Counted from the stretch's first letter, positions 7,429 through 17,013 are shown. The stretch is DNA of 64,000 bases from Actinomycetes bacterium (GCA_024225275.1 JAAEMS010000099.1:1-64000), one strand, 5' to 3'. Numbers and translations: made by a program. Notes: generated by a model not told the origin, from the sequence alone.

Positions 7429-8724
7429 GTGACGAATCCACGGGTCCGAGTAGGGGTACTGGGCTGCGGCAACGTCGGTGCCGCCCTGGTCAACACCATC
7501 GCCGAAGAGGGGGCCACGATCGCCGAGCGCACCGGTATCGCGCTCGAGGTCACCCGGGTCGCGGTGCGCAGCACTTCGCGCGACCGCGGCGTCGACCTCG
7601 CCCCCGAAGTGTTCACCACCGATGCTGCCACGGTGGTGGGTGCCGACGATGTCGACGTGGTGGTTGAGGTCATTGGCGGCATCGAACCCGCCCGTGAACT
7701 CATCCTCGACGCCCTGAAGGCCGGCAAGCCGGTCATCACGGCCAACAAGGAGCTCCTCGCCAACCACGGCGCTGAGCTCTACGTCGCCGCCGAACTGGCC
7801 GGCGTCGACCTTCTGTTCGAGGCGGCCGTGGCCGGCGGCATCCCCCTCATGCGTCCCCTGCGCGAGTCGCTCATCGGCGAACCCATCACTCGGGTCATGG
7901 GCATCGTCAACGGCACCACCAACTACATCCTCACCCAGATGACTGAGGCCGGCGTCAGCTACCAGCAGGCCCTGGCCGAGGCCCAGTCCCTGGGCTACGC
8001 CGAACGTGACCCCACCGCCGACGTCGAGGGCTACGACGCCGGGGCCAAGGCCGCCATCCTGGCCACCATTGCCTTCGGGATGAAGGTGGTGGCCGGCGAC
8101 GTCTACCACGAGGGCATCTCGTCGATCACCACTACCGACATCGAGTTCGCCCGCCGGCTCGGCTACGAGGTCAAGCTGCTGGCTGTCGCCGAACAGATCG
8201 ACGGCGACGACGGCCCCGAGGTCGCGGTCCGGGTCCATCCCGCCATGGTGCCAGCCACCCATCCGCTGGCTTCGGTCCGCGACAGCTTCAACGCCGTGTT
8301 CGTCGAGGGGGCCAAGGTCGGCGACCTCATGTTCTACGGCCGAGGTGCGGGTGGCGACCCCACAGCCAGTGCAGTACTGGGCGATGTTCTCGATGCCTCC
8401 ACCAACCTGCGGAAGGGGTCGTCGGGGTCGTTCGGATCGCTGGGCCGGGCCCGCATCCGGTCCATCGACGATCTCGAGTCGGCCTACTACCTCAACCTCG
8501 AGGTAGCCGATCGAGCCGGCGTGCTCGCCACCGTGGCCGGTGTCTTCGGTCGCCACGCGGTATCGATCCAGTCGATGGAACAGGAGGGCCTGGGCGAGGA
8601 GGCCCGCATCGTGTTCATCACCCACCAGGCCGTCGAGCGCGATATGCAGTCCACCCTCCACGACCTGCGCGAGCTCGACGAGGTGCGTGGGGTCCAGACG
8701 GTCCTACGCGTCGTCGGTGACTGA
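7429..8724 (+). CDS. hom: Homoserine dehydrogenase
   Basis: A 431-residue enzyme that reduces aspartate semialdehyde to homoserine. The N-terminal NAD(P)-binding motif is GVLGCGNVGAALVN. The catalytic domain includes TANKELLANHG, GGIPLMRPLRESL and GIVNGTTNYIL, with conserved Lys and Asp/Glu residues. From about residue 350 an ACT domain follows (YYLNLEVADRAGVLATVAGVF), the usual site of feedback inhibition by threonine. The next gene, thrC, starts 12 nt after its stop. Confidence 0.95.
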   Translation: MTNPRVRVGVLGCGNVGAALVNTIAEEGATIAERTGIALEVTRVAVRSTSRDRGVDLAPEVFTTDAATVVGADDVDVVVEVIGGIEPARELILDALKAGKPVITANKELLANHGAELYVAAELAGVDLLFEAAVAGGIPLMRPLRESLIGEPITRVMGIVNGTTNYILTQMTEAGVSYQQALAEAQSLGYAERDPTADVEGYDAGAKAAILATIAFGMKVVAGDVYHEGISSITTTDIEFARRLGYEVKLLAVAEQIDGDDGPEVAVRVHPAMVPATHPLASVRDSFNAVFVEGAKVGDLMFYGRGAGGDPTASAVLGDVLDASTNLRKGSSGSFGSLGRARIRSIDDLESAYYLNLEVADRAGVLATVAGVFGRHAVSIQSMEQEGLGEEARIVFITHQAVERDMQSTLHDLRELDEVRGVQTVLRVVGD

Positions 8725-8736
8725 GACCGGCTGACC

Positions 8737-10128
8737 ATGCGCTACGTCAGCACCCGGGGCCAGGCCCCCGTATTGGGCTTCCGTGATGTCCTGCTCGAGG
8801 GCCTTGCCCGCGATGGTGGCCTGTACGTACCGGAGGCCTGGCCCACCATCGAGGCCATGGCCACCGGTGGTTTCGCCGGCCGCCCCTATGTCGAGGTGGC
8901 CACCGAGATCATGGCTCCGTTCGTCGAACCCGATCTCGGGCGCGATGAGCTGGGCCAGCTGGTCGAAGCCGCGTACTCGTCGTTCCACGACCCCGACATC
9001 GTCCCCTTACGCGAGCTCGGCGACGGTCATTGGCTGCTCGAGCTGTTCCACGGCCCCACGCTCGCCTTCAAGGATGTTGCCCTCCAGCTGGTTGGCCGCC
9101 TGTTCGACCACGAGCTGACCGCCCGCGGCAAGCGGGTCACGGTGGTGGGGGCCACCTCGGGCGACACCGGTTCGGCTGCCATCGAGGCCCTGGCCGACCT
9201 GGCCTCGGTCGAGGTGATCATCCTCCATCCCCGGGGCCGGGTGTCTGAGGTCCAGCGCCGCCAGATGACCACCGTGGTGGCCGACAATGTCCACAACGTG
9301 GCTGTCCAGGGCACCTTCGACGACTGCCAGGATCTGGTGAAGGCCATGTTCGCCGACACCGAGTTCCGCAGCCGGGTCGGATTGTCCGCGGTGAACTCCA
9401 TCAACTGGGCCCGGGTCATGGCCCAGATCGTCTACTACGCCACCGCGGCGGCCCGGGTGGCTCCCGGCGCTCCGGTGTCTTTCAGTGTCCCCACCGGCAA
9501 CTTCGGGAATGTGTTCGCCGGTTGGGCTGCGGCACAGGGCGGCTTGCCCATCGATCAGCTGGTGGTGGCCTCGAACCGCAACGACATCCTCACCCGGTTC
9601 CTCGAGACCGGCGAGATGAGGGCCGATGGTGTGGTCGCGTCCCTCAGCCCCAGTATGGATATCCAGGTGTCGAGCAACTTCGAGCGGCTCCTCTTCGAGG
9701 CGGTCGACCGCGACGGCGAGTCCGTCGATCGCCTGCTCACCGAATTTCGGGCCACCGGTGCCTTCGGGCTCGAGAGTGATGCCTTCGACCGCATCGCTGA
9801 CCGGCTCACCGGCCACCGCCTCGACGACGACGGCACACTGGCCACCATCGGCCAGATCCACGATGAGCTCGGGATCTTGGTCGACCCCCACACCGCGGTG
9901 GGAATCGCCGCGGCGCGGGCGTGTCGCGCCGACCCGAACGTCCCGATGGTCACCCTGGCCACCGCCCACCCAGCCAAGTTCCCCGATGCGGTGGAGCAGG
10001 CCACTGGTGCGCGTCCCGAGCTACCGCCGTTCCTGGCCGAGCTGATGGATCGTCCCGAACGATTGACCCCGCTGGACAACGATCTCACCACTGTCGAGGA
10101 CTTCGTGATCACCGCATCGGGTCGCTGA
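8737..10128 (+). CDS. thrC: Threonine synthase
   Basis: A 463-residue PLP enzyme that makes threonine from O-phosphohomoserine. It begins MRYVSTRGQAPVLGFRDVLL, the signature of the longer ThrC class. The PLP lysine is K112 in LAFKDVALQLVG, and the phosphate-binding loop is ATSGDTGSAA. It is co-transcribed with hom (12-nt gap). Homoserine kinase (thrB), often the next gene in actinobacteria, is absent here and must be elsewhere. Confidence 0.95.
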   Translation: MRYVSTRGQAPVLGFRDVLLEGLARDGGLYVPEAWPTIEAMATGGFAGRPYVEVATEIMAPFVEPDLGRDELGQLVEAAYSSFHDPDIVPLRELGDGHWLLELFHGPTLAFKDVALQLVGRLFDHELTARGKRVTVVGATSGDTGSAAIEALADLASVEVIILHPRGRVSEVQRRQMTTVVADNVHNVAVQGTFDDCQDLVKAMFADTEFRSRVGLSAVNSINWARVMAQIVYYATAAARVAPGAPVSFSVPTGNFGNVFAGWAAAQGGLPIDQLVVASNRNDILTRFLETGEMRADGVVASLSPSMDIQVSSNFERLLFEAVDRDGESVDRLLTEFRATGAFGLESDAFDRIADRLTGHRLDDDGTLATIGQIHDELGILVDPHTAVGIAAARACRADPNVPMVTLATAHPAKFPDAVEQATGARPELPPFLAELMDRPERLTPLDNDLTTVEDFVITASGR

Positions 10129-10176
10129 ACCCGGAGTCACATCCGAACCAGGCGAGACCCGCAGGTCCGAGGGTTG

Positions 10177-10205
10177 TTGCCGTAGGCTCGCGCGGTCGGT
10201 ACAGT
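10177..10205 (+). promoter_or_regulatory. Putative rho promoter with long 5' leader
   Basis: TTGCCG (10177-10182) and TACAGT (10200-10205) are separated by exactly 17 bp, one of the best sigma70-like promoters in the window. Initiation near 10212 would leave an untranslated leader of about 240 nt to the rho ATG. The 10129-10454 stretch holds no gene I can support. Rho genes are often autoregulated by attenuation in such a leader; here that is inference. Confidence 0.5.
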
Positions 10206-10454
10206 GATGACACGTCGAGGTGCGGGACCCACTGCTCGACAAGCTTCGCTGCTGTCCCACCCCCTCCAGTCCTCACCTTCTTGGTGCCGACCTGAAGCGG
10301 TGGAAACCACGGGTCTCCGCACCACCTCCCCGGGACACCTGGGGCCTCCGTCTCTCCTGATTCGGTGCTCCACCCGAGGGATCCGACGCTTTCCATGAAC
10401 CCGGCCGTTCCGGCCGATCCACACCCCGTGGAAATCGGGGGGAGGACCTACAAA

Positions 10455-12461
10455 ATGACAGAACAGTCCCCGACGCTCGACCGATCAGTGCTCGAGCGCA
10501 AGGACCGGGCCGAGCTCCAGGCCATCGCTACCCAGTTGGGTGGCAAGCCGGGGAGCCGGACCCGCAAAGCCGAACTTGTCGATCTCGTGCTCGAGCTGGC
10601 CGGCGTCCCGATCAGCTCCGCTGATGAGTCCGGCGCCGATGACAGTGGCGCGGCTCCCGGCGAGACCAGCGTCAGGGCCGACGCTTCGGGCGGTGATGAC
10701 CCCGCTTCGAGCGGCGATGACACCGCTCCCACCAACGGGCGCAACCGCGCCGAGGCAGCCGACCACTCCGATATCGGGTCGAGCGCCGAGAGCGAGACCA
10801 ACTCCGGTGGTGACGGTGACGAGGGTGGTGGCGCCCGCCGGCGCACACGAACCCGCACCCGGACTCGCACTTCGGCGACCATCGATTCCGAGAGCGAGAG
10901 TGGTGAAGTCGACGGTGACCAGGCCGAAGGAGTCGAGGCCAACACCACCGACGCGAAGCCCGATACTGACTCCACCAAGGGGGGAGGCGGCGAGGGCCGC
11001 GACCGTTCCGACCGGGACGACAAGCGCGACAAAGCCAAGCGGGCTGACTCTGACAAAGGCGGGCCCACCAAGGGTGGCCGTGACCGCGATGGCTCCACCA
11101 AGGGTGGTCGCGATCGCGATGGCTCCAACAAGGGTGGCGACGGCAAGAGCAATGACCGCAATCAGAACAATGATCGCAACCGCAACAACGACCGGGGCGA
11201 CGATGTCGAGCCCGGCAATCGCCGCCGGCGTCGCCGTCGGGGCCGCGATCGTGATCGCGACGACGATCAGCAACATCAACATCAACATCAACAGCAGCAG
11301 CAACAGCCCCAGGCCGATCCGGTTCCAGTGGCGGGCCTGCTCGACCTGCGCGATGAGGGCTACGGCTTCCTGCGGGTGAAGGGTGCCCTGGCCAGCAAGG
11401 ACGACGTCTACGTCTCGGTCAAGCAGGTCCGGCAACTCTCGCTGCGTAAAGGCGACACGCTCACCGGCATGGCCCGCCCAGCCGGTCGTAACGAGAAGAA
11501 CCCGGCCTTGCTGAAGATCGACACGGTGAACAGCACCGATCCCGAGGCCGCCAAGAAGCGCCCCCGGTTCGAAGACCTCACGCCCCTGTTCCCCGATGAG
11601 CGCCTCAACCTCGAGCGCCTCGATGATCCGGGCAACATGACGTCACGGATCATCGACCTGATCTCACCCATCGGCAAGGGTCAGCGCGGGCTCATAGTGT
11701 CGCCTCCCAAGGCGGGTAAGACCACGGTGATGAAGGAGATCGCGGCATCGATCGAGGCCAACAACCCCGAGGTCGAGCTCATGGTGCTGCTCGTCGATGA
11801 GCGACCCGAAGAGGTCACCGACATGAAGCGGCACCTCAACAAGGGGCTCGTCATCGCTTCGACCTTCGACCGTCCGAGCGACGAGCACACCCAGGTGGCC
11901 GAGCTCGCCATCGAGCGGGCCAAGCGCCTGGTCGAGGAAGGCAAGGACGTCGTTATCATCCTCGACGGCATCACCCGCCTGGCCCGGGCCTACAACCTGG
12001 CGGCCCCAGCCACCGGCCGGATCATGTCCGGAGGTATCGATACCGGTGCCCTGTACCCGCCCAAGAAGTTCTTCGGTGCGGCCCGCAACATCGAAGAAGG
12101 TGGCTCGCTCACCATCCTCGCCACCGCCTTGGTCGAGACCGGGTCGAAGATGGACGAGGTGATCTTCGAGGAGTTCAAGGGCACCGGAAACATGGAGCTC
12201 CGCCTCGACCGGAAGATGGCCGAGAAGCGGATCTACCCCGCCATTGACGTCGATGCCTCGTCCACCCGCCATGAGGAGCTTCTCTTCGAGCGCAAGCAGC
12301 TCCAGATGGTCTGGAAGCTCCGTCGGGTGCTCAGCGGCCTCGCCGGTGGTGAGGGCGGCTCACCCAACGCCGGGCTCGAGCTGCTCATCGATCGTCTGCG
12401 GACCTTCAACAGCAACGACGAGTTCCTCTCCGAGATTGCCAAGCAGCCCGGCGTGGGCTGA
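10455..12461 (+). CDS. rho: Transcription termination factor Rho with long disordered insert
   Basis: A 668-residue hexameric RNA-dependent ATPase. Start: ATG 10455 with GGAGG 9 nt upstream; the longer frame from 10365 is rejected. Residues 1-45 form the Rho N-terminal helical domain ([14 protein letters not shown]). About 200 residues of charged, Arg/Asp/Asn/Gly-rich sequence follow, typical in kind of actinobacterial Rho. Next come the cold-shock-like RNA-binding domain ([19 protein letters not shown]), the P-loop [10 protein letters not shown], the Walker B region [16 protein letters not shown], and the Q/R-loop region. The insert contains internal repeats and a Gln/His tract. Confidence 0.97.
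   Translation: MTEQSPTLDRSVLERKDRAELQAIATQLGGKPGSRTRKAELVDLVLELAGVPISSADESGADDSGAAPGETSVRADASGGDDPASSGDDTAPTNGRNRAEAADHSDIGSSAESETNSGGDGDEGGGARRRTRTRTRTRTSATIDSESESGEVDGDQAEGVEANTTDAKPDTDSTKGGGGEGRDRSDRDDKRDKAKRADSDKGGPTKGGRDRDGSTKGGRDRDGSNKGGDGKSNDRNQNNDRNRNNDRGDDVEPGNRRRRRRRGRDRDRDDDQQHQHQHQQQQQQPQADPVPVAGLLDLRDEGYGFLRVKGALASKDDVYVSVKQVRQLSLRKGDTLTGMARPAGRNEKNPALLKIDTVNSTDPEAAKKRPRFEDLTPLFPDERLNLERLDDPGNMTSRIIDLISPIGKGQRGLIVSPPKAGKTTVMKEIAASIEANNPEVELMVLLVDERPEEVTDMKRHLNKGLVIASTFDRPSDEHTQVAELAIERAKRLVEEGKDVVIILDGITRLARAYNLAAPATGRIMSGGIDTGALYPPKKFFGAARNIEEGGSLTILATALVETGSKMDEVIFEEFKGTGNMELRLDRKMAEKRIYPAIDVDASSTRHEELLFERKQLQMVWKLRRVLSGLAGGEGGSPNAGLELLIDRLRTFNSNDEFLSEIAKQPGVG
11067..11138 (+). 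repeat. 30-bp tandem repeat in the rho insert
   Basis: Units at 11067-11096 and 11097-11126 are near-identical (encoding [10 protein letters not shown]), and a third partial unit begins at 11127 (NKGGDG). They lie in the disordered part of Rho. Confidence 0.75.
11268..11306 (+). repeat. Gln/His codon tract in rho
   Basis: Thirteen consecutive codons encode [13 protein letters not shown], using alternating CAA/CAT and then CAG. The tract immediately precedes the cold-shock-like domain of Rho. Such tracts vary in length by slippage. Confidence 0.85.
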
Positions 12462-12471
12462 TCTGGTTCTG

Positions 12472-13476
12472 GTGGCCATCGACGAAGATCGCATCGATGC
12501 TCTCCGGCTGGCCAAGCTCGGGGCGCTGGTCCGGGCCCATTTCGGCTATGCCGGTGGCACCCCCCACAGTTTCTTGGGGGGTGCGGTACAGCAGGCCGGC
12601 TCCTCGGCATGGGTCCTGCTGGTCGATGATCCCGTCGGCCACGTTGGACGGGCCCTGTTGTGGGCCGATCGCCACGACGTCGACGAGCTCCACCTCCTGG
12701 TTGACGAGTCCGACGAGACAGCCCAGGTCGTAGCCCGCCGGACTGTCCCGTTCGACCTGTCGGCCTCGACGGCCCGGGTTGACGGCGCCGATCTGACCCC
12801 GGTCGAGGCGGCTGGCTACCCACCAGCCGCCCAGCCGCCGGCCGACGCCGTTCAGTTCGCCCCCACCCTCGCAGCCGCCGGTCTCGAAATCGTGATCGAA
12901 CACGGTGTGGTCACCGGCGAATACCTCGGGCTCGAGGTTGCCCGGGTCGTCATTGACCACGAGGGCGCACGACTCGAGGTCGGGGTCGGCCGCCACGACC
13001 GTTTGGCCGGTCGGATCGTCAATGACGACGTCCCCACCGATGAGGCGCTTGGCGCCGCGGTCGCGGCCGTGTCCGAGGTCCGCGACTCTGGAGTCGGGCC
13101 CCATCCCCTCAACCGGCTGGCCCGCGAACGTTGGGTTCGCGCCATGGTGTCGGCCCAGCCTGATCTGTTGGACGCCGATCGTGTCGAACCGGTCGAGCCC
13201 GGTCGACCCCGCGAGTCCCTGTTGGATCGCCGAGCCGCCCACGGACTCGCCGTGGACGGTGACGGAGCCAGGCGGCTGGTGAGCTGTTCGGCGGGGGTAG
13301 ATCTGGAGCTGGTGGCCGAGGCCGCCGATGTACGCGAGCGCGAGGCTCCCGATCACGAAGAACTGGTTCTCGTGCTGCCCGACGATGCCCCCAACCCGGT
13401 GCTCGACCGCCTGGTCGACCGCCTGCGACGTCCAGCCCGACTCGTGACCGTGGCCCCACCCTGGACGGCTTGCTGA
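12472..13476 (+). CDS. Conserved-looking hypothetical protein between rho and prfA
   Basis: A 334-residue protein. The GTG start 10 nt after the rho stop is chosen because the frame before it lies inside rho. It reads as real coding sequence: GRALLWADRHDVDELHLLVDES looks like one alpha/beta unit, RRTVPFDLSASTARVDG like another, and the C-terminus has a helical part ending LDRLVDRLRRPARLVTVAPP. There are no Cys-rich, P-loop or membrane motifs. I do not recognise the family. It overlaps prfA as TGATG, so prfA translation is probably coupled to it. In many actinobacteria rpmE (ribosomal protein L31) occupies this position; it is missing here. Confidence 0.7.
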   Translation: MAIDEDRIDALRLAKLGALVRAHFGYAGGTPHSFLGGAVQQAGSSAWVLLVDDPVGHVGRALLWADRHDVDELHLLVDESDETAQVVARRTVPFDLSASTARVDGADLTPVEAAGYPPAAQPPADAVQFAPTLAAAGLEIVIEHGVVTGEYLGLEVARVVIDHEGARLEVGVGRHDRLAGRIVNDDVPTDEALGAAVAAVSEVRDSGVGPHPLNRLARERWVRAMVSAQPDLLDADRVEPVEPGRPRESLLDRRAAHGLAVDGDGARRLVSCSAGVDLELVAEAADVREREAPDHEELVLVLPDDAPNPVLDRLVDRLRRPARLVTVAPPWTAC

Positions 13477-14543
13477 TGCTCGATCGCCTGGACGCCCTGG
13501 AGCAGGAGTTCAGCGAGGTCGAGAGGTCGCTGGCTGACCCCGCGGTCATCAACGACCAGAAGAAGTACGCGGACGTTGCCCGGCGCTACCGCGAGCTCGA
13601 ACAGATCGTCCAACGGTCCACGGCTCTTCGGGGAGCACTCGACGATGCCGCCGTCGCCCGGGAAATGATGAGCGAAGCATCGAGCGAAGAGAGCGAGATG
13701 CTTGCCGACGAGATCAATTCGGCCGAGGCTCGCACCGTGGAGCTCGAGGCCGAGCTCCGTATTCTCCTGTTGCCCCGCGACCCCAACGACGACAAGAACG
13801 TGATCGTTGAGATCCGGGGCGCCGAAGGGGGAGAGGAGGCCAATCTCTTCGCCCGTGACCTCTTCGAGATGTATCGGGGGGTCGCGTCCTCGCGGGGCTG
13901 GGGTTTCGAGCTACTCGAGTCGCGGCCCAGCGACCTGGGCGGCTTTTCCCTGGTGTCGTTCCTGGTGAGGGGCGATGCGGTCTGGTCACAGATGAAGCAC
14001 GAAGCCGGGGTCCACCGGGTCCAGCGGGTACCTGAGACCGAGAGCCAGGGCCGAGTCCACACCTCGAGTGCTACGGTGATGGTGCTCCCCGAGGCCGACG
14101 AGGTTGATGTCGTGCTGGACCCCAACGACCTCGACATAGACGTCTATCGTTCCTCAGGGCCGGGCGGCCAGTCGGTGAACACCACCGACTCGGCGGTACG
14201 GATCACCCATAAACCCTCCGGTCTGGTGGTGGCGATGCAGGATGAGAAGAGTCAGCTCCAGAACAAGGAGAAGGCGTTGCGGGTCTTGCGCTCCCGCCTT
14301 CTCCAACACGAGCAGGACAAGCAGGCGGCCGAGGCCAGTGACCAGCGACGGAGCCAGGTGGGGGCCGGTGGCCGGTCCGAGAAGATCCGGACCTACAACT
14401 TCAAGGAGAACCGGCTCACCGACCACCGGGTCAACCTCACGATCTACAAGCTCGACAAGGTCCTGGACGGTGAGCTCGACGACGTCAGTGAGACCCTGGT
14501 GCAGGAGGAACGCACCCGACTGCTCCTGGCCGACGACGCATGA
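13476..14543 (+). CDS. prfA: Peptide chain release factor 1
   Basis: A 355-residue class I release factor that reads UAA and UAG and triggers peptide release. SSGPGGQSVNTTDSAVRITH carries the universal GGQ motif, whose Gln is the PrmC methylation target. The N-terminal coiled-coil domain and PET-like anticodon region (HRVQRVPETESQGRVHTS) are intact. ATG 13476 is chosen over the upstream TTG because it overlaps the preceding stop as TGATG. It ends in an ATGA overlap with prmC, its modifying enzyme. Confidence 0.96.
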   Translation: MLDRLDALEQEFSEVERSLADPAVINDQKKYADVARRYRELEQIVQRSTALRGALDDAAVAREMMSEASSEESEMLADEINSAEARTVELEAELRILLLPRDPNDDKNVIVEIRGAEGGEEANLFARDLFEMYRGVASSRGWGFELLESRPSDLGGFSLVSFLVRGDAVWSQMKHEAGVHRVQRVPETESQGRVHTSSATVMVLPEADEVDVVLDPNDLDIDVYRSSGPGGQSVNTTDSAVRITHKPSGLVVAMQDEKSQLQNKEKALRVLRSRLLQHEQDKQAAEASDQRRSQVGAGGRSEKIRTYNFKENRLTDHRVNLTIYKLDKVLDGELDDVSETLVQEERTRLLLADDA

Positions 14544-15436
14544 AGGTCGGGATCTCAAGCCCCGGTGAGGCCACCACCACCCCGTGGCGTGACCTCCTGG
14601 CCGAAGCCGAGGAGAGGCTCACGGCCACGGGCCTCCCGTCTCCCGGGGTCGACGCTCGCTGGATCGTCGAGCACGCGTCGGGCCACGGCAGTGACCTGTC
14701 GCTCCACCTCGGCGACCCGGTCACCAATCTCGGGATGGCCCGATTCGACCGCATGATTGCCCGCCGGGAAGCCGGTGAACCCCTCCAGTACGTGCTGGGC
14801 CGCTGGGGCTTCCGGACTCTCGACCTCATGGTGGATCGGCGGGTCCTGATTCCCCGCCCCGAAACCGAGACGGTGGTTGGCCACCTTCTCGTCGAGTACG
14901 ACCGGCTGGTCGCCGCCGGCCACTCCGGCTGCGTTGTCGATCTTGGTACCGGCTCGGGGGCCATCGCTCTTTCGGTCGCGGCCGAGCGCGCCGGCGTCGA
15001 GGTCTGGGCCACCGACAAGAGTGCCGAGGCCCTCATCGTGGCCCGCGGCAACCTGGCGGGGGTCGGTAGACCGGCCACCCGCGTACGGATGGCCGAGGGC
15101 TCATGGTTCTCGGCCCTGCCCGCTGAGCTTGCCGGGTCGATCCTCGCCCTGGTGTCCAATCCGCCCTACGTGGCCCCTACCGACGAGCTGCCGTCCGAGG
15201 TGGCCGACTGGGAACCCACCGACGCGCTCATCTCATATCCGACCGGACTCGAGGCCATCGCCGAGATCGTGTCCCAAGCTCCCGACTGGCTCCACCCTGC
15301 CGGGGTGCTCGTCGTCGAGTTGGCGCCAAGCCAGGCTTCGGCGGCGGTCGAAGCGGCCTGGGCCGCGGGGTTCTCGTTCGCTGAGGTCCGCCCCGATCTC
15401 GCCGGTCGGGCCCGGGCCCTGGTCGCCCGCTGCTGA
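14540..15436 (+). CDS. prmC: Release factor N5-glutamine methyltransferase
   Basis: A 298-residue SAM methyltransferase that methylates the GGQ glutamine of release factors. An N-terminal helical domain (about 1-85, GEPLQYVLGRWGF) recognises the factor. IPRPETE, VVDLGTGSGAIALS and the catalytic VSNPPYV motif follow. Start and stop codons overlap with prfA (ATGA), the standard operon order. Confidence 0.95.
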   Translation: MKVGISSPGEATTTPWRDLLAEAEERLTATGLPSPGVDARWIVEHASGHGSDLSLHLGDPVTNLGMARFDRMIARREAGEPLQYVLGRWGFRTLDLMVDRRVLIPRPETETVVGHLLVEYDRLVAAGHSGCVVDLGTGSGAIALSVAAERAGVEVWATDKSAEALIVARGNLAGVGRPATRVRMAEGSWFSALPAELAGSILALVSNPPYVAPTDELPSEVADWEPTDALISYPTGLEAIAEIVSQAPDWLHPAGVLVVELAPSQASAAVEAAWAAGFSFAEVRPDLAGRARALVARC

Positions 15437-15446
15437 GGAGCCTGGG

Positions 15447-16121
15447 TTGTCCCGGAACCGAGCTGTGCCCACCGGGACAGTGGAAGACGCCCTGGAGCTG
15501 GTGCTGGGGGCCTTTGCCCGTTCCGAACCGGCGGTCGTGCCCACCGACACCGTCTACGGCTTCATGGCCCCCCTCCGCAATGGCGCGGCGGTGGAACGGA
15601 TCTTCCTGCTCAAACAACGCCCTGCCGACCAACCCCTGGCTGTCCTTGTCGGCCGCCCCTCCGAGCTCGACCAGGTGGCCCAGCCCTGCCCGGTGGCCCG
15701 GGCCCTGGCCAACCGGTTCTGGCCCGGGGCTCTCACCCTCGTGGTCGAGGCCCGGCCGGGGGTCGGCGAGGTCGTGGGTGCCCGCGACGGCACCATCGGT
15801 GTGCGGTGTGCTGACGACGAGCTGGTCCGCAGAATCACGGCGTCGGTGGGCCCGGTGGCGGCCACCAGCGCCAACCTCCATGGCCAGCCCACCCCCGACG
15901 ACCCTGCGGTCATTGCCCGCCAATTCGTAGGCACTCTCGTTCTCGACGGCGGAGCCCGGCCGGCTCCCGCCTCGGCGGTGGTCAGGGTCGGCTCAGGCGG
16001 TGATGTCGAGGTCCTCCGCAACGGCACCATTGACCCCGACCAGCTGTCCTCGGCGGCCCGTGCCGCGACTACACTGCCGCCACCGCTCACGAACGACGGA
16101 GAGAACGGTGTTCGGTCGTAA
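15447..16121 (+). CDS. tsaC: L-threonylcarbamoyladenylate synthase (Sua5/YwlC/TsaC family)
   Basis: A 224-residue YrdC-domain protein making the threonylcarbamoyl-AMP used for the t6A modification of tRNA. Hallmarks are VVPTDTVYGF, IFLLKQRPADQPLAVLV, FWPGALTLVV, IGVRCADDELVRRI, ATSANLHGQP and a C-terminal PASAVVRV. The TTG start at 15447 has GAGGAG 6 nt upstream; GTG 15465 is the alternative. The C-terminus overlaps the next gene by 14 nt. Confidence 0.9.
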   Translation: MSRNRAVPTGTVEDALELVLGAFARSEPAVVPTDTVYGFMAPLRNGAAVERIFLLKQRPADQPLAVLVGRPSELDQVAQPCPVARALANRFWPGALTLVVEARPGVGEVVGARDGTIGVRCADDELVRRITASVGPVAATSANLHGQPTPDDPAVIARQFVGTLVLDGGARPAPASAVVRVGSGGDVEVLRNGTIDPDQLSSAARAATTLPPPLTNDGENGVRS

Positions 16122-16521
16122 AGCCAAGCAAGGGGCCGACTGGCTCGCTGACGTTGCCTTCTTCGAGGGCTTCAGCCCCGACGAGCTCCAGAGAGTGGTG
16201 GAGCTCGCCGAGAAGACCGAGGCCGCCAGGGGCGACGTGATCATCGAACAGGGGCGGATGGGTGACCGCTGCTACGTCATCGTCCACGGCACGGTTGGCG
16301 TGTACTACGCCGATGAACACGTTGCCAGTCTCGACGAGGGCAGCATGGTCGGTGAGATGGCGCTGGTCGATCACCGACCCCGCAACGCCACGGTCGTGGC
16401 TGAGGCCGACACCGAGATGGCGGTGTTCGATATCGAGTCGTTCCGCACCTTGCTCAACGAGATGCCCCGTGCCTCTGAACGGGTGCTGAGTCTGCTCAGC
16501 CAGCGGCTGCGCCCGTCCTGA
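16108..16521 (+). CDS. Single-domain cyclic-nucleotide-binding protein
   Basis: A 137-residue protein consisting of one cNMP-binding beta-roll. FFEGFSPDELQRVVELAEK starts the fold. GRMGDRCYVIVHG, GSMVGEMALVDHRPRNATVVAE (phosphate-binding cassette, with Glu and Arg present) and a C-terminal helix follow. There is no DNA-binding domain, channel or enzyme domain, so it cannot act as a Crp-type regulator alone. The GTG start follows GGAGAG. It sits between tsaC and rpiB; a partner is not evident. Confidence 0.85.
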   Translation: MFGRKAKQGADWLADVAFFEGFSPDELQRVVELAEKTEAARGDVIIEQGRMGDRCYVIVHGTVGVYYADEHVASLDEGSMVGEMALVDHRPRNATVVAEADTEMAVFDIESFRTLLNEMPRASERVLSLLSQRLRPS

Positions 16522-16551
16522 AGTGATCCTGCAGGCACCGAGGAACCACGG

Positions 16552-17013
16552 GTGAACACATCACCACGCCCCACGATCGCAGTGGGCTCCGACCATGCTG
16601 GCTATGAGCTCAAACAGCATCTTGTCGAACGCCTCCGCCAGGCCGGGTACCCGGTCACCGATCTCGGCACCCACGACACCGAACGGGTCGACTATCCCGA
16701 TTTCGGAGCCGCGGTAGGTCGCGCCGTGGCCGGTGGCGCCGCCGACTTCGGCCTGTGCGTGTGTGGTAGCGGCATCGGCATCGCCATGGCCGCCGGCAAG
16801 GTCACCGGGGTCCGCGCCGCGACCGTCCACGACGCCACCTCGGCACGGATGGCCCGCGAGCACAACAACGCCAACGTGATCTGTGTCGGTGAACGCTTCG
16901 TCGGAGTCCAGGTTGCCGAAGACGCCGTCGACGCCTTCCTCGGCGCCTCGTTCGAGGGCGGGCGTCACGAAGGTCGGGTGGCCAAGATCAACGCTCTCGA
17001 TACCACCGGCTGA
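16552..17013 (+). CDS. rpiB: Ribose-5-phosphate isomerase B
   Basis: A 153-residue RpiB/LacAB-type isomerase interconverting ribose 5-phosphate and ribulose 5-phosphate. [39 protein letters not shown] and [13 protein letters not shown] are diagnostic. The Cys before GSG is the probable base. The GTG start follows GAGGAA. glyA starts 34 nt downstream of its stop. Confidence 0.93.
   Translation: MNTSPRPTIAVGSDHAGYELKQHLVERLRQAGYPVTDLGTHDTERVDYPDFGAAVGRAVAGGAADFGLCVCGSGIGIAMAAGKVTGVRAATVHDATSARMAREHNNANVICVGERFVGVQVAEDAVDAFLGASFEGGRHEGRVAKINALDTTG

Noticed and set aside
10204-10398. 64-aa ORF in the rho leader
   Set aside because: It begins on the proposed -10 element itself, so it would not be on the transcript; composition is random-looking.
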